DNA of 54,765 nt, from positions 1 through 54,765 of the forward strand of contig CAIQHG010000004.1 in assembly GCA_903871545.1 (NCBI GenBank), given 5' to 3'. Position numbers and translations under genes: made by a program. Source of the DNA: an uncultured Burkholderiales bacterium (GTDB taxonomy: Bacteria; Pseudomonadota; Gammaproteobacteria; Burkholderiales; Burkholderiaceae_C). Shown here piece after piece: positions 34,637-43,784 of this stretch; position 1 is the first letter of the stretch; each line of letters opens with the position of its first letter. Under the pieces are notes generated by a model. That model made no database searches. It was not told the origin of the DNA and was given only the letters and a program-made list of their open reading frames with translations.

Positions 34637-36096
34637 ATTAATTCAGTTTTTTTGACATAAAGCCGTGCAAAACTCGCGCAGGCCGCAAGGCCTGAGAAGA
34701 TTGCCCCCAAGCCCATCGCCCATACTGGGCCGCTCAAACTGGCACCTGCCAAACCCAAACAAAGTGCAACTAATGCAGCGCCTATCGTTTGACCAATCAG
34801 TCTGCCCATAGCGACCACACCACTTGCACCACCGCTTCTGTTGGCGGGAGCACTTGACAATATAGCCTTCAAATTAGGCGATTGAAACCCCCCAAAGCCG
34901 ATCCCGCAAAGCATCAGCCTCCAAACAATATCGAACACGCTAGGCTCTGAAGGCAAAAAGACCAGGGTAATAAATCCCACGCTCATGAGGCTTAAGCCAA
35001 CACCGCCCAAAATACCTGCGGGGTAGCGGTCTGAGAGCCTACCTGCAATAGGCGCTGCGATCGCAACCACTAAGGGCCAGGCGGTGATCAAAAATCCGGT
35101 TTCAACAGGGTCTCGGTGCAACGTGTTCTCAAAATAAAAGGGGAGCGCAACAAAGGCCAGTCCCTGAGCAACGAAAGAGGCCACTGAAGTCAAAGCTGAG
35201 AGGGCAAACATGGGCCTACTCAACAAATCAACAGGCAGCATGGGGGCGGGATGGCCATTTTGTCTTAACAACAAACCCCAAAAGGCTATAAAAGACACCG
35301 CTGCAATGGGGAGTAAAGCCAACAGACCCACTCTTTGAGAGGCAGCGCTTAAGACATAGATAAAACAACCAAAGGTAAGCGCAGTTAACACAGCCGTCCA
35401 GGGATCGAATTTATGGTTTTGCCCTGTCCCCTTGGTCCTAGCCGGCAGCGCTGGCAGGGCAAAACAAAAAGCCATGAGACCCAAAGGAACATTGATCGCA
35501 AAAAGCCATTGCCAAGGACCTACCAATAAAAGCAAAGAGGCCATAGTTGGACCCAGGGTGAAGGAGATACCAACAACCAACGCGTTCAAGCCTACACCGC
35601 GTCCTAAGCGTTCTGCGGGGAACAGTAATTTAATAAGTGCTAGATTAACGCTCATGATGCCCGCTGCTCCTAGGCCCTGAGCGCAGCGACATAGGGCCAA
35701 AACGCCCAGGCTATTTGATAAGGCGCAGGCCAGTGAGAAGACTGTAAAGACTGCTAGTCCCCCCAAAAAAACACGCCTTGGACCCCACAAATCGCCAAGC
35801 GCTGCGAGAGGCAAAAGCGAAGCCACAATGCTTAGCTGATATGCGTTGATGATCCAAATGGATTCGGCAGCTGGGGCCCCTAGGTCTGCGCCTATCGTGG
35901 GTAAGGCCGTGTTGGCTATGGCAGTGTCCAAGGCCCCAAGGCTCACAGCCAACAAAACAGCGCACAAGGCTTTCAAATCTACTTTAAAGGGATCTTTGGG
36001 GGTGGACTGAGATTGGGATAAAGGCAAAATAGGGACAAGCAAGAAATTAAAAAAGTCTTTAGACTCATTCGAGTTTACTCGATTTGATAAACCCAT
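34633..36096 (-). CDS. MFS transporter, DHA2-like drug/solute exporter
   Basis: Inner-membrane major facilitator, about 14 membrane segments, probably a proton-coupled exporter. LDTAIANTALPTIGADL and the GDLWGPRRVFLGG motif-A-like loop match the DHA2 family; the GLGAAGIMSVNLALIKLLF region follows. The 45-residue polar N-terminal lead before KALCAVLLAVSL could be too long, and a shorter start is possible. It lies convergent between two HD-GYP regulators, suggesting either an insertion between duplicated genes or that the regulators control it. The 487-residue length is normal. Substrate cannot be told from sequence. Confidence 0.85.
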   Translation of the reverse strand: MGLSNRVNSNESKDFFNFLLVPILPLSQSQSTPKDPFKVDLKALCAVLLAVSLGALDTAIANTALPTIGADLGAPAAESIWIINAYQLSIVASLLPLAALGDLWGPRRVFLGGLAVFTVFSLACALSNSLGVLALCRCAQGLGAAGIMSVNLALIKLLFPAERLGRGVGLNALVVGISFTLGPTMASLLLLVGPWQWLFAINVPLGLMAFCFALPALPARTKGTGQNHKFDPWTAVLTALTFGCFIYVLSAASQRVGLLALLPIAAVSFIAFWGLLLRQNGHPAPMLPVDLLSRPMFALSALTSVASFVAQGLAFVALPFYFENTLHRDPVETGFLITAWPLVVAIAAPIAGRLSDRYPAGILGGVGLSLMSVGFITLVFLPSEPSVFDIVWRLMLCGIGFGGFQSPNLKAILSSAPANRSGGASGVVAMGRLIGQTIGAALVALCLGLAGASLSGPVWAMGLGAIFSGLAACASFARLYVKKTELI

Positions 36097-36223
36097 AAGC
36101 TATATTGGGCTCAGTTCCAGTGCAAATCAAGTTGTGTGGCGTCACTCTTCAGAGGTATGATTGGGACAATAAATTGATCAAGCGCTACCTCCATCAATCA
36201 GTGCGAGTTTCCTTAAATTTTTA

Positions 36224-37330
36224 GTGTTGAACATGAACGCCTCAATCATTGCACCGTCTGCGCCGAATGAGCCTCGCCAAAGGCGCATATTGTGCGTGGA
36301 TGATGAACCTAATATTTTGTCTTCGCTGCGCAGAATGTTTATGGCCTCAGGACATCAGGTAACGACTGCTGACAGCGCAGCCATGGGGTTGGAGATCTTA
36401 GCTCTTGAGAGCTTTGACGCAATTATCTGTGACATGAGAATGCCAAACATGGACGGGGCCGCATTCTTTGAGCAAGTAAGGCGTCAGTGGCCCCTCCCAG
36501 TTCGTCTTTTACTTACCGGACACGCGGACACGACGAGCGCAATAGCTGCGATCAATCAAGGTGAGATTTACCGCTACATAACCAAGCCATGGGTGGATGA
36601 TGAGCTCATTGCAATTTTAAATTCTGCTTTTGAATTACTTCAACTAAAACAAGAGAGGGAGGAGTTACTCCAGCTCGCCCTTCAACAAAATAACGAACTT
36701 GAGGAAAAAGTACAAATCCGCACTGCTGATTTGAACCAAGCCAATGAGAAGTTAAAAGTGTCCTACATATCCTCGATCAAAGCGTTTTCTAATCTTTTGG
36801 ATCTGCGCAAATCAAATCTATTAGCCCATTCTCGCAAAGTGGCTTACTTGAGCATGGAGATATCAAAATTAGCTGGTTTTGATGACAAAAGAAGCCAGGA
36901 AGTTTTTATAGCTGGGTTATTGCACGACATTGGCAAAATAGGGATGAGCGACCGAGTGCTCAGCACCTCTATTGCAGAGTTGCCGCTGAGCGATTTGGAA
37001 CTCTATAAAAATCACCCCAGCATGGGTGCCTCGTGTTTAGTCTCACTAGACGATATGACTGAGGTCTCGGCCATGATTCGCGCTCACCATGAACGTTTTG
37101 ACGGCAAAGGGTTTCCTGATGGGCTTCGAGGTGAAGAGATACCCATGGGGGGAAGGATTTTGGCAATAGTTGAGGCTTACGAGGAGCTTAAGAATGCAGA
37201 TATCTCCAAAGTACATCAATCCAAAGAGCAAGCGCAGAAAATAATTGCAGGCCTTGTTGGTAAATATTTTTGCCCCCAAGCAACAGATCTATTTTTCAAA
37301 GCTCTCAAGACGTTTAGTGCCAAAGCTTAA
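36224..37330 (+). CDS. REC-HD-GYP response regulator
   Basis: Second RpfG-type regulator, close paralogue of the gene at 33092: receiver starts ILCVDDEPNILSSLRRMFMASGHQVTTADSAAMG, phospho-acceptor Asp in ICDMRMPNMDG, TKPWVDDEL end; then HDIGKIGMSDRVLSTSIAELPLSDLE and HHERFDGKGFPDGLRGEE. The GYP motif reads GFP, a conservative change that may weaken partner binding but need not remove phosphodiesterase activity. It lacks the C-terminal module of its paralogue. Translation starts at GTG 36224, TTG 36227 or ATG 36233 (MNASIIAPSAPNE); none has an obvious SD. 127 bp separate it from the divergent MFS gene start, so promoters are back to back. Confidence 0.9.
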   Translation: MLNMNASIIAPSAPNEPRQRRILCVDDEPNILSSLRRMFMASGHQVTTADSAAMGLEILALESFDAIICDMRMPNMDGAAFFEQVRRQWPLPVRLLLTGHADTTSAIAAINQGEIYRYITKPWVDDELIAILNSAFELLQLKQEREELLQLALQQNNELEEKVQIRTADLNQANEKLKVSYISSIKAFSNLLDLRKSNLLAHSRKVAYLSMEISKLAGFDDKRSQEVFIAGLLHDIGKIGMSDRVLSTSIAELPLSDLELYKNHPSMGASCLVSLDDMTEVSAMIRAHHERFDGKGFPDGLRGEEIPMGGRILAIVEAYEELKNADISKVHQSKEQAQKIIAGLVGKYFCPQATDLFFKALKTFSAKA

Positions 37331-37435
37331 ACAATGCACTCTTTTATAAAGGCGAGGGGTTTATTTTTTGAAAATTTAGAAATGTAGAAAAATATTTTTC
37401 ACCTAAACTATTTGCATTCACCAAGAGAAATAAAT

Positions 37436-37909
37436 ATGCTGCCTAACATTGAACTAAAAACACTTGATTCCAGAATTTTAAATCTTCAAGATTACTCGGG
37501 TAAAACTTTACTCATCGTCAATGTAGCCTCAAACTGCGGATTTACACCTCAATACAAAGATCTTCAAGCACTTTATGAAGAGTTCAAAGACAAAGAGTTT
37601 GCCGTTCTTGGATTCCCCTGTAATCAGTTTGGCGCACAAGAACCGGGCACTCCTGAGGAGATTACATCATTTTGTGAAACGCAGTTTGGCGTGACATTTG
37701 AAATGTTCGAGAAAATTGAGGTCAACGGTGCCAATGCCCATCCGCTTTACGTTTTTTTAAAGTCAAAAGCAACGGGCATTCTAGGCACCGAAAGCATTAA
37801 ATGGAATTTCACCAAATTTCTCATCGATAAATCGGGTGAGAATTTCACACGTTACGGCTCAAACGATTCCATCGCTAAGATACGGGCCGATTTAATTAAA
37901 TTGATGTAA
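37436..37909 (+). CDS. Glutathione peroxidase (thioredoxin-type, Cys)
   Basis: Reduces hydroperoxides in the cytosol. Start ATG 37436 (MLPNIELKTLDSR) preferred over an upstream in-frame ATG at 37412; AAGAG lies about 10 bases before it. Catalytic Cys in NVASNCGFTPQY, Gln in GFPCNQFGAQEPG, Trp in KWNFTKFLID. The Cys in place of selenocysteine and the second Cys in the FPCNQ segment suggest thioredoxin-dependent turnover, as for most bacterial members. Length 157 normal. Small secreted-protein gene lies 27 bp downstream, possibly co-transcribed. No regulator such as OxyR is nearby. Confidence 0.95.
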   Translation: MLPNIELKTLDSRILNLQDYSGKTLLIVNVASNCGFTPQYKDLQALYEEFKDKEFAVLGFPCNQFGAQEPGTPEEITSFCETQFGVTFEMFEKIEVNGANAHPLYVFLKSKATGILGTESIKWNFTKFLIDKSGENFTRYGSNDSIAKIRADLIKLM

Positions 37910-37936
37910 ATACATTAAAACAATTTGGGAATAAAT

Positions 37937-38329
37937 ATGAAATTTCTTAAAATAGCATTATTGTTTTTGTGCTACTTACCTTACTTGGGTATTTGCCAAA
38001 ACAATACGAATGATTCTTATTCAAATTCTCCAAATGATGGGTCTACTCTGTATCCGAATAAAAAAAGTTATCCGACTCCCAATAATCAGACTATTCAAAA
38101 TAACCCAGCTGGTCAATTCAACCAACCGAATATCATTTTAAGTATTCCTAGTCCCGTGACTAATTCAAATACAGCAAGATCCACTCGTAAACTGCCCGCA
38201 ACAAAACCTGATAATCCAGGATATGACACAACCTCTTCATTGGGAGGACCCTCAAACGACCAGGGCAGTGTCACTTACGGGTCTAGTGGGGTCATAAAAA
38301 CAGTAAAACCCAACTCTGACAACAAATAA
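37937..38329 (+). CDS. Small exported Asn/Ser/Pro-rich protein
   Basis: No family recognised. I use ATG 37937 (MKFLKIALLFLCYLPYLGIC), with TTGGGA upstream. The first 20 residues are a signal peptide; the remaining about 110 residues are Asn/Ser/Thr/Pro-rich with repeated NNP and SNT words and no hydrophobic core, likely disordered. There are no further cysteines after the signal. It lies 27 bp after glutathione peroxidase and could share its transcript. A disordered, exported protein might be an adhesin tail, an anchor or a glycosylation target, but nothing in the sequence decides this. Base use is AT-rich like its flanks. Low functional certainty; moderate confidence that it is translated. 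Confidence 0.6.
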   Translation: MKFLKIALLFLCYLPYLGICQNNTNDSYSNSPNDGSTLYPNKKSYPTPNNQTIQNNPAGQFNQPNIILSIPSPVTNSNTARSTRKLPATKPDNPGYDTTSSLGGPSNDQGSVTYGSSGVIKTVKPNSDNK

Positions 38330-38586
38330 ATGAATTTTTGGTAAAAACAGATTGGTCTGCGAAAATAATGTAACGCGCACCGTGACAACATTAAAAGCAC
38401 CTATAAAATCTAATTTTCCCTGACTATAATAAGTTTTTGTGGTCGATTGGTGTTTTATTATTAAATAAAATTCCGATCTAAATATGATTGTATAAATGCT
38501 ATAAATTCATTTATTCGCTTTAACTTATAATAATCACATAATTTATTTTTATCTAAGATTAATATATCTCTTATTGGAATATTCAA

Positions 38587-38952
38587 ATGTCTAAATTAAC
38601 AGTGTCACAATCCCTCGCTCTCATTCAAAAGGAAAGAGAGGCATTGGATAAAAAAGAGAAGGCACTTTTATCGCAACACAAAGGGACAGCATTGGCCCAG
38701 ATCGTCAAGATTGCCCACGACAATGCCCTGTCTGCCTCAGATATTGTTGCTGCGCTAAAAGATACGAAGTTGCTAGATTTGAAATCAAAGCCGGTTTTAG
38801 CCAAAAAAGCCTCAAAACTCCGGGGCAAAGTGCCTCCTAAATATCGAAACCCCTCAAGCCCGTTACAAACTTGGACTGGCAGAGGCAAAATGCCGTCATG
38901 GGTTAAGGTCCTCAAAGACAGCGATACTTTAGCAAGTGCTTTGATCGCTTAA
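38587..38952 (+). CDS. H-NS family nucleoid protein
   Basis: Binds AT-rich DNA and silences acquired genes. N-terminal half is a coiled coil for oligomerisation (LTVSQSLALIQKEREALDKKEKALLSQHKG); the C-terminal DNA-binding loop reads YRNPSSPLQTWTGRGKMPSWV, matching the H-NS/BpH-type consensus around W-x-G-R-G. Length 121 is normal for betaproteobacterial H-NS. GGAA lies 8-11 bases before ATG 38587. Upstream is a 257-bp AT-rich spacer (38330-38586) without a gene, plausibly self-regulated. Being near the AT-rich genes of this area it could act on them, but this is inference. Confidence 0.92.
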   Translation: MSKLTVSQSLALIQKEREALDKKEKALLSQHKGTALAQIVKIAHDNALSASDIVAALKDTKLLDLKSKPVLAKKASKLRGKVPPKYRNPSSPLQTWTGRGKMPSWVKVLKDSDTLASALIA

Positions 38953-39150
38953 CTCCTTGTATGTTTTTGATTTCTTAATTTCTTACTTAATTGACAATTG
39001 GAAATATTTTCAAACAAGCTGGTTTCGGACCTTAGAATGTCCTAGCCTGTTACTTATTAACCAGAGCTGTTGCAACACCGGTTTTTTGAACTGATGGTTG
39101 TGACTACGTATTAAACAAAAAAACAATTAAATTAAACCTGTGGGAGACAT

Positions 39151-40320
39151 ATGAAAAATAGAGCTAAATTAGGATTGATTAAAACCTTGGCATTTTCAAG
39201 TTTGTTGGTGTCAAGCTTGCTTGGCTCTGGGTTTGCAAACGCCGCAGATACCGTCAAAATTTACGGCCTCGTTGAGTTAAGCGGCACTGGGACTACATCG
39301 GGCACCAACTTTAACAACGGCGTTAAACTGGCGTTTAAAGAGATCAACGCAAGCGGCGGTATTTTGGGTCGCAAAGTTGAGTACATCGCCGAGGACACGC
39401 AGTCTAACCCTGGTGTTGCAAAGGGGCTTGCTCAAAAGGCCGTGGATGAGGGGTCTTATATTGTGATGGGACCCGTTTTCTCAGGCTCTATTTTGGTCAG
39501 CATGGCAGAGACTAAAAGGGCTGAGATACCTAACTTTACGGGCGGTGAGGCGGCCTCCATTACCCAGCAGAACAATCCCTATATTTTCAGGACTTCGTTT
39601 ACGCAGTCCACGGCAATGCCCAAAGTTGCAACTTACATTGCAGAAAACCTTAAATCCAAAATAGTCGACATCATTTACACCAACAACGACTTTGGCAAAG
39701 GCGGGCGTGACCTGGCCGTTAAAGTTTTTGAGTCAAAGGGCATCAAAATCGGGGCGGACATCTCAACCGACGCTGGCCAAGTCGATTTCAGTAGCGCTGT
39801 GCTCAAAGCACGTCAATCTGGTTCTGACGCGTTGTTTGTTTATACCAACGAGGAGGAGGCAGCCAGACTGCTGAAGGAGTTGCACAAACAAGGTTATAGC
39901 AAACCCATCGTTGGGGAAACTGTTCTCACAAGCCAAAAAGTGATTGAGTTGGCCGGGGACGCTGCAAACGGTGCAATCGCGCACGTGGGTCTAACCGCAG
40001 ACGCACCTGCTGCCAATGTTAAAAAGTTTGACCTCGCCTTTCAAAAGGAATACCAAACTCGCACCGATCACAACGGTCTCAAAGGTTATAGCGCTGCCTA
40101 TATAGTCAAGGCCGTCACAGAAAAAATTGGCAAATTCGATTCAAAAGCCTTTGCCCAGGCCATGCACGGCATTAGCCTATCTAGCAAACAGTACCCAGGC
40201 ATTTTGCTGGATGTAAGCTTTGACGCAAATGGGGACTTGGACAGAGAAAGCTACATGACCAAGGTCGTTAACGGCAAACAAGTTGTGATTGAAACTTTAG
40301 CCAGCGTCAATAAAAAATAA
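39151..40320 (+). CDS. Branched-chain amino-acid-type ABC binding protein (LivJ-like)
   Basis: Periplasmic solute-binding protein of the HAAT family. Signal peptide (LAFSSLLVSSLLGSGFANA) precedes mature AADTVKIYGLVELSGTGT. The LVELSGTGTTSGTNFNNGVKLAFKEINASGGILGRKVEYIAEDTQSNPGVAKGLAQKAVDEG core is typical, and Ser-rich contexts such as GPVFSGSILVSMAE fit ligand binding. Length 389 fits. GTGGGAGA precedes ATG 39151. No permease or ATPase genes follow. Instead a shikimate-dehydrogenase-like and an amidohydrolase gene come next, so the ligand may be an aromatic or alicyclic acid rather than an amino acid. Confidence 0.9.
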   Translation: MKNRAKLGLIKTLAFSSLLVSSLLGSGFANAADTVKIYGLVELSGTGTTSGTNFNNGVKLAFKEINASGGILGRKVEYIAEDTQSNPGVAKGLAQKAVDEGSYIVMGPVFSGSILVSMAETKRAEIPNFTGGEAASITQQNNPYIFRTSFTQSTAMPKVATYIAENLKSKIVDIIYTNNDFGKGGRDLAVKVFESKGIKIGADISTDAGQVDFSSAVLKARQSGSDALFVYTNEEEAARLLKELHKQGYSKPIVGETVLTSQKVIELAGDAANGAIAHVGLTADAPAANVKKFDLAFQKEYQTRTDHNGLKGYSAAYIVKAVTEKIGKFDSKAFAQAMHGISLSSKQYPGILLDVSFDANGDLDRESYMTKVVNGKQVVIETLASVNKK

Positions 40321-40367
40321 CCGTTCTCTTGGTGCACTCTTTACCTTTGCTTTAATAGGAATTGATT

Positions 40368-41207
40368 TTGTCTTCACAACCATTTGTTTTAGCCGGCGTG
40401 ATGGGCCACCCTGTTGCCCATTCGCGCTCACCCGTTATCCACAACCACTGGATTGAGCAGTACAAACTAAAAGGCGCCTATGTGTTGTTACCGGTTGACC
40501 CTGCAAATTTGCAAGATGGGCTAAGGGGTTTGAGGGCATTGGGATTTGCAGGTTGCAACGTCACCCTCCCCCACAAAATAGAAGCTATGAAAGCCATGGA
40601 CTGGGTGCATCCCGTTGCCAAACAAATGGGGGCAATCAACACCATCGTGGTCCAACCAGACGGTGCCCTGCACGGGTTTAACAACGACGGCTTTGGATAT
40701 ATTCAAAGCATCAAAGACGCAAAAGCCGACTGGCAGGCCAATGCTGGCCCAATTACAGTGATTGGGGCTGGAGGGGCGGCCAGAGCGATCGTTTTAAGCT
40801 TGATCAATGAGGGCGCTAAAGAGATACGCTTAACCAACAGAACTCCGGGCAAAGCTCAGGCATTGGCGGACGAGTTTGGTCCCGCCGTGAAAGTCCTCAG
40901 TTGGAGCGAGCGCCACGACGCCTTAAGCGGGGTGGCCATGCTGGTAAACACCACCAACCAAGGCATGCACGGCCAACCTAAATTAGATCTTGACCTTAAA
41001 CAGTTGCCCACCACTGCGCTTGTATCTGATGCAATCTATATTCCTCTTGAAACACCCTTGTTAACAGAGAGTAGGCTTAGAGGCAACAAGGTTGTTAACG
41101 GACTGGGTATGCTCTTAAACCAAGCTAGACCCGCATTTCAAGCCTGGTTCGGGGTTCTGCCTGAGATCACGCCGGCCCTGCACAAAGCAATTGCGGCGAC
41201 TTTTTAG
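40368..41207 (+). CDS. aroE: Shikimate/quinate dehydrogenase (AroE family)
   Basis: Reduces 3-dehydroshikimate to shikimate, or the reverse in catabolism. I place the start at TTG 40368: AGGA at 40357-40360 is seven bases away, whereas TTG 40362 has no room for an SD. Substrate site GHPVAHSRSPVIHNHW, catalytic Lys in NVTLPHK and Asp in NNDGFGY are present; the NADP fold starts at VIGAGGAARAIVLS. The second nucleotide loop reads LTNRTPGKA, where Arg after Asn suggests NADP. C-terminal NGLGMLLNQARPAFQAWFG is normal. Placement between a binding protein and a dicarboxylate-lactonase-like gene suggests a catabolic role, for example shikimate or quinate use, instead of the housekeeping enzyme. Confidence 0.88.
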   Translation: MSSQPFVLAGVMGHPVAHSRSPVIHNHWIEQYKLKGAYVLLPVDPANLQDGLRGLRALGFAGCNVTLPHKIEAMKAMDWVHPVAKQMGAINTIVVQPDGALHGFNNDGFGYIQSIKDAKADWQANAGPITVIGAGGAARAIVLSLINEGAKEIRLTNRTPGKAQALADEFGPAVKVLSWSERHDALSGVAMLVNTTNQGMHGQPKLDLDLKQLPTTALVSDAIYIPLETPLLTESRLRGNKVVNGLGMLLNQARPAFQAWFGVLPEITPALHKAIAATF

Positions 41208-41254
41208 AGCAGTCTTGGTTTTTCAACTTCTCCTATCAGTGAAGTTCATTTATT

Positions 41255-42076
41255 TTGAGTATTTTTGAAGAACCTAAAATAGATGGTCACTGTCACGTCT
41301 TAGATCCAAAACGTTTTCCTTACCCCGAGAACATTCCCTATAAACCGGCAGGCCAGGAGATGGGCGGAGCCGCGTATTATTGCGACTTAATGGACTCTTA
41401 CGGGGTAGGACACGCGCTTTTGGTGGGACCTAATTCTGGTTACGGAACCGATAATCGTTGTTTGATCGATGCAATTGAGTTAGGGGGTAACCGCTTCAAA
41501 GGGATCGCAGTTGTAGAGAGCAGTTGCGAGCTGAGCGAACTGATGGAATTGAAATCCAAGTCAGTTGTGGGCATCGCTTTCAACGTCGCTTTGCACGGCA
41601 CTAAGTACTACGCCGATATTGAACCCCTTTTATTTCGTTTAAAAGATCTTGATCTTTTTGCTCAATTTCAAGTTGAAGGGGATTTGCTTTGTGAACTCTT
41701 ACCTATGATAGAGCGCTCGGGGGTGAAAGTTTTAATCGATCACTGTGGAAGACCCATTTTGGCAAACGGGATTGATCAACCCGGATTTTTAGCGCTTTTA
41801 AAAATGGGGGAGCAAGAGCGAGCAGTTGTTAAATTATCTGGGTTTGCAAAGTTTTCGCAAACGGGCTACCCGTTCACAGATGTGGACCCCTACGTGGATA
41901 AACTGGTGAGTGCTTTCGGACTGTCTCAGTGCATATGGGCCTCTGACTGGCCGTACTTAAAGGCGCCTTACAGACTCGATTATGGGCCACTTTTGAAGTG
42001 GGTAGAGAGACGTTTCTCAATTGAGGACAGACACAAACTGATGTGGGATACACCTAAAAAATTATTTGGATTCTGA
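41255..42076 (+). CDS. Amidohydrolase, 2-pyrone-4,6-dicarboxylate lactonase-like
   Basis: TIM-barrel hydrolase of the amidohydrolase 2 group. DGHCHVLDPKRFPYPENIPYKP at the N terminus, IDHCGRPILA in the middle and WASDWPYLKAPY near the C terminus match the metal and substrate motifs of LigI, which hydrolyses 2-pyrone-4,6-dicarboxylate in aromatic degradation. The first motif keeps HxH. Length 273 fits. Start is TTG 41255, like the preceding aroE; gap 47 bp. With the binding protein and AroE it forms a probable catabolic operon. Other LigI-like enzymes act on different lactones or decarboxylate benzoates, so the substrate is unproven. Confidence 0.82.
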   Translation: MSIFEEPKIDGHCHVLDPKRFPYPENIPYKPAGQEMGGAAYYCDLMDSYGVGHALLVGPNSGYGTDNRCLIDAIELGGNRFKGIAVVESSCELSELMELKSKSVVGIAFNVALHGTKYYADIEPLLFRLKDLDLFAQFQVEGDLLCELLPMIERSGVKVLIDHCGRPILANGIDQPGFLALLKMGEQERAVVKLSGFAKFSQTGYPFTDVDPYVDKLVSAFGLSQCIWASDWPYLKAPYRLDYGPLLKWVERRFSIEDRHKLMWDTPKKLFGF

Positions 42077-42131
42077 TTAAAGCTAAATTTATTTTTTTCT
42101 AGCCATCGCTCTTTGATATCGCCCTTATTGA

Positions 42132-43781
42132 TTAGTGCGCTCCCCCTGAGTCTTTTACGACTGCGGCTCCCATCTTCTTTGGTCTTTTGGTTAGCCAAAT
42201 CAGCGCAATCAAAATAAGAAAAATAATAGATGAGCCCAGGAATATATCTGTTGCGGCTTTCGTAAAGGACTGCTGATCAATGGCTCTGTTGACTTGTATC
42301 AGCGACTGATTTGTGTCCATTCCACTTTGTTGCATCTGATTGAGTGTGTAGGGAAGATTGCCCTGTACCTGAGTCAACGGCTCGCTCAAGTGAGCGTGGT
42401 GCATCGCGGCCCGGCTCTCCCACATAGTAGTGACGACAGAGGTACCCATTGCACCGGTCATAATGCGAGCAAAGTTACTCAACCCCGCGGCAGCGGGGAT
42501 GCGTGCGGGGGGCTGACCTGCCAACAAAATTGTGGTCAAGGGGATGAAGAAAAAAGCCATCGCAGCCCCTTGCAAAAAGGTAGGTATGAGGATGTGATAA
42601 AAATCCGTATCTGTATTGAACTGAGACCTTTGCCATAGGATAAAAGCAAACACGATGAATGCAATAGTTGCCATGATTCTTGGATCCCAAACAGCCACCT
42701 TCTTGCCAACCAGTGGGGTAAGTAAAATCGCAAAAAATCCAACCGGCGCCAACGCCATCCCAGCCGAGGTTGCCGTGTAGCCCATAAACTGTTGAAGCCA
42801 AAGAGGCATCAAAACGACGTTACCAAAAAATAATCCGTACGCAACAGACAGGGTTAGGGTACCAAAAGCAAAGTTTCGTCCGCTGAATAAACGAAGGTCC
42901 ACAACAGGGTGTTCCTCGGTTAGCTCCCAAATCAAGAAAATTACAAATGTGACGAGTGCGATACACGCCAGTGCAACGATAAAACTGGAGGAGAACCAAT
43001 CCAATTCTTTACCCTTATCCAACATGAGTTGGAGTGAACCGACCCAAAGAACCAAAAGGGTTAACCCAATTGTGTCGATTGGGAGCTTGCGCACAACAGT
43101 GTCCCGGTCTCGGTAGATGCTCCAGGTAAGCGCTGCTGAGAAAAGTCCAACGGGCACATTGATATAAAAAATCCAAGGCCAGGTAAAGTTATCCGTAATC
43201 CACCCCCCAAGCAAAGGCCCCGCTATTGGAGCTACAAGGGTCGTCATACCCCACAACGCTAAAGCAGTTCCCGCTTTTGCAGCAGGATAGCTTGATAGCA
43301 AAAGGGTTTGAGATAAAGGAATCATGGGGCCGGCGGCCAGTCCTTGAAGAACTCTAAAGACCACCAATAGCTCCAAAGAGGGAGCAAATCCGCATAAAAA
43401 ACTTGTAAGAACAAAAAGAAGAATGCTGGTGGTGAAGAGCCTCACAGCCCCAAAGCGTTGGGCCAGCCAACCCGTCAAAGGCACTGATATGGCATTTGCA
43501 ACTCCAAAACTCGTGATGACCCAGGTTCCTTGATTGGGACTGACCCCAAGGTCTCCTGCAATGGCTGGAATGGACACATTTGCAATGGAGGAGTCCAAGA
43601 CGTTCATGAAAGTGGCCAAAGACAGAGCTAGGGTTCCCAGTAGGAGCTGAGCGCCGCTTAAGGGAGGCGGCGGGGCGGAAGGTGTAGATGGTATGGAGGT
43701 GCCAAGCGGGGCTAATGTTGACGGGGGGGCTGCTGTTGATCGAGCGTTGTTTGGTCCAACAGATTGCTCTTTAGAACTCAT
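42132..43781 (-). CDS. emrB: DHA2 MFS efflux pump (EmrB type)
   Basis: Inner-membrane drug:H+ antiporter with about 14 membrane segments. LDSSIANVSIPAIAGDLGVSPNQGTWVITSFGVANAISVPLTGWLAQRFG is the classic EmrB/QacA N terminus, and LQGLAAGPMIPLSQTLLL with GPLLGGWITDNFTWPWIFYINVPVG completes the signature. The N-terminal 45 residues are Pro/Ser/Ala-rich and cytosolic. Length 549. It starts 4 bp from the emrA stop and is the last gene of the marR-OMF-emrA-emrB operon. Substrates are probably hydrophobic or aromatic weak acids. Confidence 0.93.
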   Translation of the reverse strand: MSSKEQSVGPNNARSTAAPPSTLAPLGTSIPSTPSAPPPPLSGAQLLLGTLALSLATFMNVLDSSIANVSIPAIAGDLGVSPNQGTWVITSFGVANAISVPLTGWLAQRFGAVRLFTTSILLFVLTSFLCGFAPSLELLVVFRVLQGLAAGPMIPLSQTLLLSSYPAAKAGTALALWGMTTLVAPIAGPLLGGWITDNFTWPWIFYINVPVGLFSAALTWSIYRDRDTVVRKLPIDTIGLTLLVLWVGSLQLMLDKGKELDWFSSSFIVALACIALVTFVIFLIWELTEEHPVVDLRLFSGRNFAFGTLTLSVAYGLFFGNVVLMPLWLQQFMGYTATSAGMALAPVGFFAILLTPLVGKKVAVWDPRIMATIAFIVFAFILWQRSQFNTDTDFYHILIPTFLQGAAMAFFFIPLTTILLAGQPPARIPAAAGLSNFARIMTGAMGTSVVTTMWESRAAMHHAHLSEPLTQVQGNLPYTLNQMQQSGMDTNQSLIQVNRAIDQQSFTKAATDIFLGSSIIFLILIALIWLTKRPKKMGAAVVKDSGGAH

Positions 43782-43784
43782 ACA

